Source: Korarchaeum sp964519515
GTDB taxonomy: Archaea > Korarchaeota > Korarchaeia > Korarchaeales > Korarchaeaceae
Direction: 5' to 3'
Length of the DNA stretch: 64,000 nt
NCBI GenBank assembly: GCA_964519515.1
Contig: CAZFIJ010000042.1
Coordinates: 3,354 to 67,353 of the forward strand
Positions within the stretch are counted from its first letter, which is position 1; the number at the start of each line of letters is the position of its first letter. Position numbers and translations under genes: made by a program. Below, piece after piece: positions 8,914-17,105 of the stretch. A model generated the notes under the pieces. It saw nothing but the letters and a program-made list of their open reading frames with translations. It was not told where the DNA came from and made no database searches.

Positions 8914-9662
8914 GCTCCGCGAAATCAATGCCGATATATAAGAAATTCGTCCAGGAGGGTATCGTTAAATATAAGCTCCATGAGTTCATGGAGAAGATAT
9001 CCGATAAGGCGGGATTTCACGGAGTAGAGATCTCATCCACGCCTATAAGGGATATAATAACTGTTTACGTTGAGAGCCCCGGTGTCATGATTGGCAGGGG
9101 TGGTAGGACATCTAAGAGGATAAGTGACATCCTCAGGGAGGAGTTAGGAATACAGAATCCATATATACAAGCTAAGAAAGTTGATAAACCCTTCCTAAGC
9201 ACGAGGATAGTCGCAAGCTATATAGCCAGGAGGATCGCTAAGGGGGAGAGGTACAAGAAAGTAGCTTACTCAGCTCTAGGGAGGGTCATGGCTGAGGGAG
9301 CCAAGGGAGTTGAGATAAGGCTTTCTGGAAAATTTGGAAGTCAGAGAGCCAGGGAAGAGAGATTCAGGGAGGGAGTTATATATAGATGTGGCCAGGACTA
9401 CATTGAGAACGTTGAATATGCAGTGAAGCACGTCTTAATGCCGCAGGGTATGATAGGAGTGAGGGTAAGGATAGTCAAACCAGGCGTGAGGGGACCCGAT
9501 GCTGTTGTGATAAAGGAGGATGAGATAGAGAGAATTAGAGAGAGGATAAAGTCTGAAATAGAATCCTTATCGGAATCGGAGGTCGTAGAGATACCTGAGG
9601 AGTTGGAGGGAGAGCTCGAGGTTGCTAGTGAGGTGAAAGAGGATGAGTCCGAGCAAGCTTGA
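8910..9662 (+). CDS. rps3: Small-subunit ribosomal protein uS3
   Basis: KH-domain protein of the 30S head at the mRNA entry site. The N-terminal KH type II motif is seen as GVMIGRGGRTSKRI, followed by the uS3 C-terminal domain (GRVMAEGAKGVEIRLSGK). The last about 35 residues are a Glu-rich acidic tail, common in archaeal uS3. It overlaps uL22 by 4 nt and uL29 by 20 nt, indicating tight translational coupling. Confidence 0.97.
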   Translation: MSSAKSMPIYKKFVQEGIVKYKLHEFMEKISDKAGFHGVEISSTPIRDIITVYVESPGVMIGRGGRTSKRISDILREELGIQNPYIQAKKVDKPFLSTRIVASYIARRIAKGERYKKVAYSALGRVMAEGAKGVEIRLSGKFGSQRAREERFREGVIYRCGQDYIENVEYAVKHVLMPQGMIGVRVRIVKPGVRGPDAVVIKEDEIERIRERIKSEIESLSESEVVEIPEELEGELEVASEVKEDESEQA

Positions 9663-9846
9663 TGAGCTGAGGGGATTAGAATCAGAGGAATTGCTGGAGA
9701 GGCTTAAGGAAGTGGAGAGAGATCTCTTCATTAATGAAGCTAAGAGGTTACTTGGAGCAGCTGAGAAAACCCATCTAAGGAAAGCTTTGAGGAAGGAAAG
9801 AGCGAGGATACTGACGATATTGAGGGAAAGGGGTATAAAGTTATAG
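9643..9846 (+). CDS. rpl29: Large-subunit ribosomal protein uL29
   Basis: Short two-helix ribosomal protein of 67 aa with the typical ELRGLESEELLERLKE start and the AEKTHLRKALRKERARI C-terminal helix. It starts inside the 3' end of rps3. The following rnp1 reading frame probably begins inside or right at the end of this gene. Confidence 0.95.
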   Translation: MSPSKLDELRGLESEELLERLKEVERDLFINEAKRLLGAAEKTHLRKALRKERARILTILRERGIKL

Positions 9847-9896
9847 GTCCAGTCAGGGCTAGCAATATACTATATCATGAGCTCATAGGTTTAGAA

Positions 9897-10115
9897 GTGA
9901 GTGTTTTCAGTTCCCCGAATCTATCTGAGGTAGGGATTAAGGGGAGGGTAGTATATGAAACGAGGAACTGCCTCATCATTGAGAGGGGAGATAGGAGATC
10001 CCTCATCGCTAAGAGTGGTAGATTATTTTTATTTAGGGTAGATGATGGTAGCTCTGTGTTGGTATTGGGTGATAGGTTAGTAGGCAGGCCTGAGGAGAGG
10101 GTGAAGAAGGCATGA
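9897..10115 (+). CDS. rnp1: Ribonuclease P protein component 1 (Pop4/Rpp29)
   Basis: Archaeal Rpp29-type RNase P subunit, an Sm-like beta barrel supporting tRNA 5' maturation. The signature VGIKGRVVYETRN matches the family core (EVGIKGEVVDETQN in relatives). Position between uL29 and uS17 is the conserved archaeal location. GTG 9897 is the only canonical start. However, the same frame upstream reads ASNILYHELIGLEV (9858-9899), which matches the conserved beginning of the family. The real start is therefore probably upstream and non-canonical, for example ATA 9843, or the region has an unusual initiation. It overlaps rps17 by 4 nt. Confidence 0.9.
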   Translation: MSVFSSPNLSEVGIKGRVVYETRNCLIIERGDRRSLIAKSGRLFLFRVDDGSSVLVLGDRLVGRPEERVKKA

Positions 10116-10444
10116 GAAAGATCTCGGAAGATCTTTTAGAGGATATAGCTCCACCTGAGAGGAGTTGTGATGATGATAAGTGCCCCTGGCATGGGAACAT
10201 ATCCCTAAGGAGGAGCTCTCTCGATGGCAGAGTCATAAGCACTAAGATGACGGGGACTGTCACGGTGTTAGTTGAATATCTACACTATGACAAGAAGTAT
10301 AAGAGATATGAGAGGAGAAGGAGTAAGATACATGCGCATCTGCCCCCTTGCATCGAAGTTAATGAGGGAGATCTCGTTAGGATAGTCGAGACTCGCAGGT
10401 TGGCGAAGACAGTCAGTCATGTCGTTCTTGGGAAACTGAAGTAA
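10112..10444 (+). CDS. rps17: Small-subunit ribosomal protein uS17
   Basis: OB-fold 16S rRNA-binding protein. Conserved archaeal features are CPWHGNISLRR, GTVTVLVEYLHYDKKYKRYERR, KIHAHLPPCIEV and the terminal RRLAKTVSHVVLGK. The 110 aa length is normal for archaea. Start ATG 10112 overlaps the rnp1 stop. It closes the ribosomal run, and its 3' end overlaps the convergent gcvT by 32 nt. Confidence 0.97.
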   Translation: MRKISEDLLEDIAPPERSCDDDKCPWHGNISLRRSSLDGRVISTKMTGTVTVLVEYLHYDKKYKRYERRRSKIHAHLPPCIEVNEGDLVRIVETRRLAKTVSHVVLGKLK

Positions 10445-11531
10445 CTCTCCTCCAACCATAGATCTTTTCGTCGTAGAATGGCATCTTCTCAACTCTCACT
10501 TTCAGTTTCCTCTCCTCTCCCACATCGAGTTCCCTACCGATCTCCGCGTACTCCTTCTTAATGTAAGCCATTCCTATGCCTCTCTCGATAGTCGGACTAA
10601 AAGTTCCGCTCGTCACGATCCCTACCTTCTCCTCACCTATGTATACACCTTCGCCCCTCCTAGGGGCGCTCCTACTGAAGCTCAGTACACCTACTCTGAC
10701 CCTCTCAATGCCCTTGTTGATCGCCTCGATGATCGCTCCTTTGCCCACGAAATCCTTCCCCAGATCGACCGCGAACTCGAGCCCAGCTTCGATAGGATTG
10801 ATATCCTCATCTATATCATTGCCGTAGAGGACGAGCCCGGCCTCGAGCCTGAGGATGTCTCTGGCGACCAATCCGCATGGTTTAGCTCCCGCTACTACCA
10901 GAGATCTGAATAGCTCCGAAGCTAGCCCTTTATCTCCTATTATCACTTCATAGCCATCCTCTCCGGTGTAGCCAGTTCTACTGACAATGAGTTCTTCTCC
11001 CCTCCAATTCACAACAGCTAAATTAAATTTTTTTATTTTTAGTTGAGTTTCAGTAACATTGTGGAAAATTTCTCTCGCCTTAGGCCCCTGAATCGCAAAC
11101 ATAAAAGTTCCTAATGTTACATCATCAATCCGGATATTCATATTCCATTTTTTTCTTAATTCATTAAACCAGTTTAATATTTTTATTCTATTTGCTGCAT
11201 TAGCAACAAAAATATATTTATTATCAGATAACCTGAATACCACATTATCATCCCTTATCCCACCCCCTTCATTGAGAGTGAGCGTATACTTGCTCCTGCC
11301 AACTTCGATATCGACGTTATTAGATGTCGCTCTCTGCAGGAAGTTGGATGCATCAGCTCCTTCGATTATGAATCTACCCATATGGGAGACATCAAATATC
11401 CCACAGTTCGTCCTCACGGATATCGCTTCTTCCAATGAATTCGTATATCTCATCGGCATTTCCCATCCAGCGAATTCGAAAAACTTCGCGTTTAACTCCC
11501 TATGAAGATCCGCCAGGCCCAGTCTAAGCAT
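10413..11531 (-). CDS. gcvT: Aminomethyltransferase, glycine cleavage T protein
   Basis: Transfers the aminomethyl-derived one-carbon unit to a tetrahydrofolate or pterin carrier in glycine cleavage. Typical features are the N-terminal FAGWEMPMRYTNSLEEA, GIFDVSHMGR, SRTGYTGEDGYEV and the C-terminal GTFSPTIERGIGMAYI. The 372 aa length is standard. The stretch coding for roughly residues 95-170 (about 11020-11240) is strikingly AT-rich with AAA/ATA/TTT codons compared with both flanks, yet the protein remains conserved. The other glycine-cleavage genes are not in the window. Confidence 0.95.
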   Translation of the reverse strand: MLRLGLADLHRELNAKFFEFAGWEMPMRYTNSLEEAISVRTNCGIFDVSHMGRFIIEGADASNFLQRATSNNVDIEVGRSKYTLTLNEGGGIRDDNVVFRLSDNKYIFVANAANRIKILNWFNELRKKWNMNIRIDDVTLGTFMFAIQGPKAREIFHNVTETQLKIKKFNLAVVNWRGEELIVSRTGYTGEDGYEVIIGDKGLASELFRSLVVAGAKPCGLVARDILRLEAGLVLYGNDIDEDINPIEAGLEFAVDLGKDFVGKGAIIEAINKGIERVRVGVLSFSRSAPRRGEGVYIGEEKVGIVTSGTFSPTIERGIGMAYIKKEYAEIGRELDVGEERKLKVRVEKMPFYDEKIYGWRRVTSVSQERHD

Positions 11532-11600
11532 CTATATCCCTCTCGATCTAATGTGGATTAAGATTATTACTATTTCCATACTGGAGAGCCCTGAGATGCT

Positions 11601-12941
11601 ATGAGCGGAGATAATATTGAAAAGGCGTTGGAGGAACTATCCTCTCAGTTAAGTGGAGATCAGATACTTAGGGAAGAAGTTGATAGATATGCCTACTCTT
11701 ATGACTCCTCTGGGGTTGAATATGTTCCAGATGCTATTATAAGGCCGAGGAAACTTGAGGAAGTCTCTATAGTACTGGAGATCGCCGACAAATATGGTGT
11801 GCCCGTGACTCCCAGGGGCTCCGGCACCTCACTCGTAGGAGGACCGCTAGCAGTGAGAGGGGGTTTCATCTTAGATATGCAGGGGATGAATAGAGTCATA
11901 GAGAAGGACGATAGCACAGGCATTATCAGAGTGGAAGCGGGCATTAAGCTCAGGGATGTCAATAGGTTAATAAACGGGATGTTTTTGCCGATAAATCCTG
12001 ATGGAATTGGGTTCTCAACGATAGGCGGGATGATAGCTGAGGATGCCGCATCCCCTCTCTCAGTGAGATATGGGACTATGAGAGATCACGTTAGGGGCTT
12101 AGAGGTCGTGATACCTGGGGGGCAGATGATATCTTTAGAGCAGCCTGGACCCCCGAGCAAGAGGAATGCGATGGATCTGATGATCGGGTCTGAGGGGACT
12201 CTGGGAGTCATAACTTCGGCCCTAATAGAACTCAGTTACAGGCCTGAGGCCAGGATCTCATATTCTATGGAACTTAATGACGTCTCGGATTCCCTCACGA
12301 TATATGATGCCATTAGGAGAGCGGGTATCGATATCTACGGGTTCGAGGTCTATCATAACTATAAGGAGCTCATTGAAGAGAGGGAATTCGTCGGAGTCGA
12401 GGCTATAGGCTTCTTGGAGATAGCTGGAGCCAGCGAATGTGTTGAGAAGTGGAGGGGGAAAGTTGAGGGTATACTCGCTGAGACAGCTTTGGAACACATG
12501 GAAGTGGAAGCTGAGGAAGTAGAGGGCATCTGGGTGAGGAGGGAGAAAATATATGAGCTCTGTAAGAGGAGAAAGGTCTCCATGCGAGTGGTTAGCATGC
12601 TATCATATCAGAATTTAGTGAGGGATATCGTCCAAGAGGTAGATAGGACGAGCTCTAGGATGAAGATACCATCTATTACAGTAATAGATCCGCCTTTGGG
12701 ATGGGTGACCGCGATATTCCTCTACAACTCAAGGGATCCTAAGGAAGTTGAGAGGACTGAGAGGGCTGCATCCAATCTGATAGAGAATGCGACCTCTCTC
12801 GGTGCATCCTTGGGGTTCGGGACAGGTGTAGGTATATACAAGTTAGATGAGAATTACGATGAGGGTTACCTGAGTATCATGAAAGCCATAAAGGGAGTCC
12901 TAGACCCGCATGGGATAATGAACCCTGAGAAGTTAATATGA
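11601..12941 (+). CDS. FAD-linked oxidase, GlcD/D-lactate dehydrogenase type
   Basis: FAD-binding type 4 flavoprotein acting on a 2-hydroxy acid such as glycolate or D-lactate. The FAD-binding PCMH domain is seen as VTPRGSGTSLVGG with RVEAGIKLRDVN and IGGMIAEDAASP. The C-terminal FAD-oxidase domain ends with DPHGIMNPEKLI, the family signature. The length of 446 aa is normal. The next gene, 10 nt on, encodes a GlcF/HdrD-like iron-sulfur protein. The two presumably form one membrane-peripheral oxidoreductase. The substrate cannot be read from the sequence. Confidence 0.9.
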   Translation: MSGDNIEKALEELSSQLSGDQILREEVDRYAYSYDSSGVEYVPDAIIRPRKLEEVSIVLEIADKYGVPVTPRGSGTSLVGGPLAVRGGFILDMQGMNRVIEKDDSTGIIRVEAGIKLRDVNRLINGMFLPINPDGIGFSTIGGMIAEDAASPLSVRYGTMRDHVRGLEVVIPGGQMISLEQPGPPSKRNAMDLMIGSEGTLGVITSALIELSYRPEARISYSMELNDVSDSLTIYDAIRRAGIDIYGFEVYHNYKELIEEREFVGVEAIGFLEIAGASECVEKWRGKVEGILAETALEHMEVEAEEVEGIWVRREKIYELCKRRKVSMRVVSMLSYQNLVRDIVQEVDRTSSRMKIPSITVIDPPLGWVTAIFLYNSRDPKEVERTERAASNLIENATSLGASLGFGTGVGIYKLDENYDEGYLSIMKAIKGVLDPHGIMNPEKLI

Positions 12942-12950
12942 GGTGATCCC

Positions 12951-14030
12951 TTGGAGATAGAATTCGAAGAAGAGCTTTCCTCGGACTTCGCTAGATGCAT
13001 AAGCTGTGGCGGGTGTAACATACCCTGCCCGCTCTTCAACGTGGACCAGATCGAGAGCTCTGGCATGAGATCAAGGATTAAGATTTTATCAATGCTTTCC
13101 AAAGGGAAAATAGAACTTACAGAGGGTATCCTCAGACATGTGTTTACTTGTGCTAACTGCGGAGTCTGTAATGATTACTGCCCAGTAGGGTTACGCCCCT
13201 TCGACTTACTCGTTAGGGCTAGGGGGTCTTTCATCGATATGGGTTACGTCCCCCTAGTCACTGTGGATATAAGGAACTCTTTCAGGAGGGTGGGAACCCC
13301 TATAGGGGATGAGCTCATTAAGGGCAGCTGGTTGCCACCCGATTTCCAGCCCACGAAGAACTCTGAGACCCTATTCTTCGCCGGATGTTGGATGCATAAG
13401 GCCATAGAAGTTGCCTTGAATACGAGGAAACTCCTCGAAAGGATTTCCGGGGATATCACAACTATAGGCCCGAGCGAACCTTGCTCAGGCGCCCTTCTAT
13501 ACATATTAGGGGAGAAGGACCTCGCTGAGGACTCGAAGAGGAATTTAGAGGGCATGATCTCAGAGCTCAACCCTAAGCGTATTGTCTCCGGATGTTCACT
13601 CACGGCTAGGATTTACCCAGATCTCGGCTTCATAAATTTATCCTCTTACATCTTGGATGCTATACACTCCGAAAAGATAAAGCTAGGTAAGATGAAGGGA
13701 AGGGATAATGTACTACCGATACCATCGTGCGGGAGAGATATTTCGTTCTTGGAGATACTAAAGAGCCTCAACGGCTTGAAGATCCTCGAAGCTCCAGAGT
13801 GGCTCTGTTGTGATTGCGGTTTCACTCTGATCTATAGGACCGATAGGAACATTTTCTCCAGATGGGTTCAGAAGGTGCTGTCGCTGGCAGAGGAACTGGG
13901 AGCGAATCACATAGTGATAGAAGATGCCGGATGCTATGCGATGATAACGGAAGCTATGCAGACAAAGGGAAGGCTTAAAGGTATAAAAATTTCACATATA
14001 TCCGGACTTATAATGGAACTTTTGAAATAG
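12951..14030 (+). CDS. Iron-sulfur subunit, GlcF/HdrD-like
   Basis: Electron-transfer partner of the preceding flavoprotein. It has two 4Fe-4S motifs at the N-terminus (CISCGGCNIPCP and CANCGVCNDYCP) followed by two cysteine-rich CCG-type regions. The second keeps a CC pair (LCCDCGF), while the first has EPCSGALL where a CCG is expected, so the first non-cubane cluster site may be altered. It starts at TTG 12951 with AGGTGA upstream. About 359 aa. The 3' end overlaps the convergent dehydrogenase gene by 23 nt. Confidence 0.85.
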   Translation: MEIEFEEELSSDFARCISCGGCNIPCPLFNVDQIESSGMRSRIKILSMLSKGKIELTEGILRHVFTCANCGVCNDYCPVGLRPFDLLVRARGSFIDMGYVPLVTVDIRNSFRRVGTPIGDELIKGSWLPPDFQPTKNSETLFFAGCWMHKAIEVALNTRKLLERISGDITTIGPSEPCSGALLYILGEKDLAEDSKRNLEGMISELNPKRIVSGCSLTARIYPDLGFINLSSYILDAIHSEKIKLGKMKGRDNVLPIPSCGRDISFLEILKSLNGLKILEAPEWLCCDCGFTLIYRTDRNIFSRWVQKVLSLAEELGANHIVIEDAGCYAMITEAMQTKGRLKGIKISHISGLIMELLK

Positions 14031-15396
14031 TTTCGCTAAAAGCGAATACCTCATCCTTAATACGCCTCAGTGACGATAAATTACCTACAGAGATGTAGAT
14101 GAAGCCCGAAGCTTCTGCTTTCTCCTTATCTATTATCAACCTTCCATCTAAGAGCAGTACAGGATCCCTACCAACTAACTCCCTCACCCTCCCGAGATCC
14201 ATCTGCTTGAACTCACTGTGATCGCTCACTATTACTATCGCATCAGCGTCCTTCACAGCTTCCTCGAGCCTATCATAAAACCTAGCCCCAAAAGATTCCT
14301 TCACGATAGGATCGTGGACTTTCACTCTATAACCTCTCCCCATCAACTCACCTATCAGATATTTAGCGGGGGATTCTCTCGTATCGGCCACATCCCCTTT
14401 ATAGGTCACGCCGAGTACACAGACGATCCCGCTCCCTGAGTTCTTCCATCTGAGGAAGTCATCTATCAGATTTACATAATGAATGGGCATCGATTCATTT
14501 AACTCCCTAGCTATGTTTATTAACTCTGGTGAATATCCATTCTCTCTTGAGATCCAGGACAGGAACAGAGGGTCTTTCGTGAGGCAACTTCCACCGACCC
14601 CTATACCAGGTAAAAGCATATTCACTCTAGGATGCTTATTGACGAGTTCTCTGACCTTCCTGACATCGCTACCGAGAACCTCACAGATCCTCGCTACTTC
14701 GTTAGCGAAAGCTATGTTCACATCCCTATAAGCGTTCTCGACGAGTTTAGCTATCTCTGCGGTGAGAGGATCTGTTATCTCTATTTCACCTTTAACGAAG
14801 CATTCATATAATATTTTTGATAGTTCTGCAGATATGGGATCTTTCGCACCGATTACTCTGTAATTGGATATCAATTCATCTATTAATTTCCCGGGCATCG
14901 CTCTCTCGGGACAATAGGATACGAACACGTCCTCCCCGGGCTTTAGGCCCGCTTTACCTATCTCAATGAGTAGGATATCGAAGGTCTTGGGAGGGAGAGT
15001 ACTCTCAACTACTATGAGACCCCCCCTATTTATCGTCGATGATGCGAGCTTAATCGCATCCATCAGCATCCCGAGCTCTATAGTTCCGTTGACTCTGGGC
15101 GTGGGGACCGCTACTATTATCACATCAGATCCCTTCAGCTTCCTCTGATCATTAGATGGGAAATATCTAGACCCTAAGTGCTTTAGCAAGAGATCTCTAA
15201 CTTTTTTCTCATTTCTCAGCCTGGTTATTCCGTTGGATAGTTCTTCAATGAGTTTAGAGTCCACATCGTAACCTATGACGCTGAACCCCGAATCCGCCAA
15301 TAAGAGTGATAGAGGGAGGCCTATATATCCCTGACCTATCACTGATATATGGGCGCTCCTATCCACTATCTTATTCTTGAGCTCATAGGGATTCAT
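14008..15396 (-). CDS. Nucleotide-sugar dehydrogenase (UDP-GlcNAc/ManNAc 6-dehydrogenase type)
   Basis: NAD-dependent four-electron oxidation of a UDP-sugar to the uronic acid, supplying surface glycans or protein N-glycosylation. The Rossmann motif is GQGYIGLPLSLLLADSGF, and the central substrate-binding part (YCPERAMPGK) is conserved. The catalytic Cys lies in GVGGSCLTKDP and the C-terminal domain contains GVTYKGDVADTRESP. At 462 aa it is slightly longer than many homologues. WecC-like enzymes fit best. The exact sugar is inference. Confidence 0.9.
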   Translation of the reverse strand: MNPYELKNKIVDRSAHISVIGQGYIGLPLSLLLADSGFSVIGYDVDSKLIEELSNGITRLRNEKKVRDLLLKHLGSRYFPSNDQRKLKGSDVIIVAVPTPRVNGTIELGMLMDAIKLASSTINRGGLIVVESTLPPKTFDILLIEIGKAGLKPGEDVFVSYCPERAMPGKLIDELISNYRVIGAKDPISAELSKILYECFVKGEIEITDPLTAEIAKLVENAYRDVNIAFANEVARICEVLGSDVRKVRELVNKHPRVNMLLPGIGVGGSCLTKDPLFLSWISRENGYSPELINIARELNESMPIHYVNLIDDFLRWKNSGSGIVCVLGVTYKGDVADTRESPAKYLIGELMGRGYRVKVHDPIVKESFGARFYDRLEEAVKDADAIVIVSDHSEFKQMDLGRVRELVGRDPVLLLDGRLIIDKEKAEASGFIYISVGNLSSLRRIKDEVFAFSETISKVPL

Positions 15397-15491
15397 TTTA
15401 GGTCCTGGATACGAGCCATCGACCCCTCAAAAACGGTACTATTGAAACAGATGAAACTGATGAAAACGAGTATTTTAGGGAGTATTAACCG

Positions 15492-15695
15492 TTATACGAG
15501 AGTACCCTGCCTCTCTCTGACCTTCAGCCTTGTTATATAACCTGCTATTCTATTCCTGTAAACCTTAGATTTTATCTCAGCTATCTGAGATAAGATCATC
15601 TTATTATGCTCAAAGTCCTCAGTCCATAGATCAGGGTACTGTTTAACGAGCTTGTATGCCACTCTCTTTATCGCCCTCTCTCTTACCGTCCCCAT
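15492..15695 (-). CDS. rps17e: Small-subunit ribosomal protein eS17
   Basis: Short archaeal/eukaryotic ribosomal protein of 67 aa. The core reads VRERAIKRVAYKLVKQYPD, with FEHNKMILSQIAEIKSKV and RNRIAGYITRLK behind it, all hallmarks of eS17. A TATA-like ATTATTAA on the minus strand near 15722-15731 gives a very short leader. It is divergently placed from the candidate RNA gene and dnaG. Confidence 0.95.
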   Translation of the reverse strand: MGTVRERAIKRVAYKLVKQYPDLWTEDFEHNKMILSQIAEIKSKVYRNRIAGYITRLKVRERQGTLV

Positions 15696-15754
15696 ACTGA
15701 TCCTCGAATTGGAGCATCAGCCATTATTAAGCGTTACCACTGAGGGGCGAAGAG

Positions 15755-15764
15755 ATTATATTTA
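15755..15764 (+). promoter_or_regulatory. TATA box before candidate guide RNA
   Basis: ATTATATTTA centred near 15759. Archaeal spacing of about 26 nt puts the transcription start near 15785, exactly where the long stem of the candidate RNA begins. It is too far upstream to be a simple leaderless dnaG promoter. Confidence 0.55.
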
Positions 15765-15784
15765 GCGACAAGTGACGTATTAGT

Positions 15785-15869
15785 ACCGCCCGCCACCAAA
15801 TGACCCCGGAGGTAGAGAGGAAAGCGTGGGCTGATCCGTGACCTCTGGGGACTAGTTGGCGGGCGGACA
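15785..15869 (+). ncRNA. Candidate H/ACA-like guide RNA
   Basis: Lower stem 15786-15795 pairs perfectly with 15857-15866 over 10 bp (CCGCCCGCCA with TGGCGGGCGG). An internal loop (15796-15803 opposite 15851-15856) separates it from an upper stem 15804-15813/15841-15850 with one G-U pair. The apical part contains GCTGATCC and GTGA elements resembling a kink-turn or K-loop for L7Ae. ACA follows the lower stem directly at 15867-15869. The distance from the upper stem base to ACA is 16 nt, the spacing expected of archaeal H/ACA guides. A TATA box sits about 26 nt upstream. The rRNA target is not identified, so this is a strong structural candidate only. Confidence 0.55.
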
Positions 15870-15895
15870 TTGAGTTTAGGGGGAGGATTAGCTTT

Positions 15896-17101
15896 ATGGA
15901 GAGTAAGAAGGAAGCTACGCACCCTAAATATATTGCTAAGCTTGAAGTATCGGTAAATGGTGTTGTGGAGACTAGCGATGTCATAGGAGCGATATTCGGG
16001 CAGTTAGAGGGTCTTTTAGGCCCTGAATTGGAGCTCAAAGACCTTCAAAGGACTGGAAAAATTGGTAGGATAAATATAAGGTTGAGGAGAGAGGGCGAGG
16101 GTTCGAAGGGGATAGTTGAGCTCTATTCAGGGCTAGATAAGGTAAGAACGGCCCTTCTAGTCGCAGCTATGGAGACGATTGACAAAGTCGGTCCGTACCA
16201 GGCGAGCTTCAAGCTCATAAAGATAGTAGACGAGAGGGAGGAGAGGAGGAATGATATAGCAAGGAGAGCCGCTGAGATACTGAGGAATTGGTCAATAGAG
16301 AAGGAAGATAGCTTCAGAAGGCTCATAGAATTTGTAGAGAGGGAGAGCGCTAAGTCCAACTTCATACTCTACGGGGAGGAGCAGTTACCGGCTGGCAGAG
16401 GGATAGAGGAAGCATCGGAGATAATAGTAGTAGAGGGAAGAGCTGATGTCATGAACTTACTTAAGTACGGTTTTGATAACGTAATAGCCATGGGAGGGGC
16501 TTTAGAGAGAGTTCCTAAATCTTTAGAGAAATTAATAGAAGAGAAAGAGGCCATAGCTTTCGTAGATGGAGATAGAGGTGGCGAAATGGTCCTAAGGACT
16601 CTCTTAGAGCAAACAGATATAGATTATGTGGCTAGAGCACCTGAGGGAAAGGTAGTGGAGGAATTGACTGCTAAAGAGATAAGAAAAGCTCTCTCATCCG
16701 CTGTACCAGCGGAAGAAGTGAGAAGGGAGCTCGGGATATCTCCGCCTAAAGCGAAACTCTTTACCGAGCCTGAGGCGCATGAGACGAGATCAGCTAGGGA
16801 GATAAATGAGAGGATAATCAGGGTCCCGGAGATGTTCAGGGGGTTTTATGAGAGGGTCATGAATACCGATAAGGTTATCCTTCTAGATGAAGACCTCAGG
16901 GTCCTCAAGGAGACATCAGTCGCAGAGCTCCTGAATGAACTGAACGAAATGAAGGGTGTGAGATACATAATATATGATAGGATAGTTACCCAGAGGATAG
17001 TTGATAAGGCTTACGAGATCGGTGTTAAGGCGATAGTTGGGAACGTAGCTAAGGATATCGTAAGGAAGGGCGTTGGTCTCGCGATCTACACGATACAGTG
17101 A
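15896..17101 (+). CDS. dnaG: Archaeal DnaG-type primase/exosome subunit
   Basis: TOPRIM-domain protein that can make primers but is chiefly known in archaea as an exosome component binding poly(A) RNA. The TOPRIM acidic motifs are EGRADV near residue 180 and DGDRGGE near 224. The protein is 401 aa, as expected for the archaeal form without the bacterial zinc and DnaB-binding domains. ATG 15896 has GGGGGAGG about 8 nt upstream. It forms a short operon with pelota 4 nt downstream. Confidence 0.95.
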   Translation: MESKKEATHPKYIAKLEVSVNGVVETSDVIGAIFGQLEGLLGPELELKDLQRTGKIGRINIRLRREGEGSKGIVELYSGLDKVRTALLVAAMETIDKVGPYQASFKLIKIVDEREERRNDIARRAAEILRNWSIEKEDSFRRLIEFVERESAKSNFILYGEEQLPAGRGIEEASEIIVVEGRADVMNLLKYGFDNVIAMGGALERVPKSLEKLIEEKEAIAFVDGDRGGEMVLRTLLEQTDIDYVARAPEGKVVEELTAKEIRKALSSAVPAEEVRRELGISPPKAKLFTEPEAHETRSAREINERIIRVPEMFRGFYERVMNTDKVILLDEDLRVLKETSVAELLNELNEMKGVRYIIYDRIVTQRIVDKAYEIGVKAIVGNVAKDIVRKGVGLAIYTIQ

Positions 17102-17105
17102 TTAG

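Noticed and set aside
15785..15869. RNase P RNA fragment, suggested by the GAGGAAAG-like string
   Set aside because: It is far too short and lacks the other conserved regions. The hairpin/ACA layout fits a guide RNA better.
15727..16038. Minus-strand ORFs over the candidate guide RNA and dnaG start
   Set aside because: They overlap the structured RNA and the conserved dnaG N-terminus and show no protein family signal.
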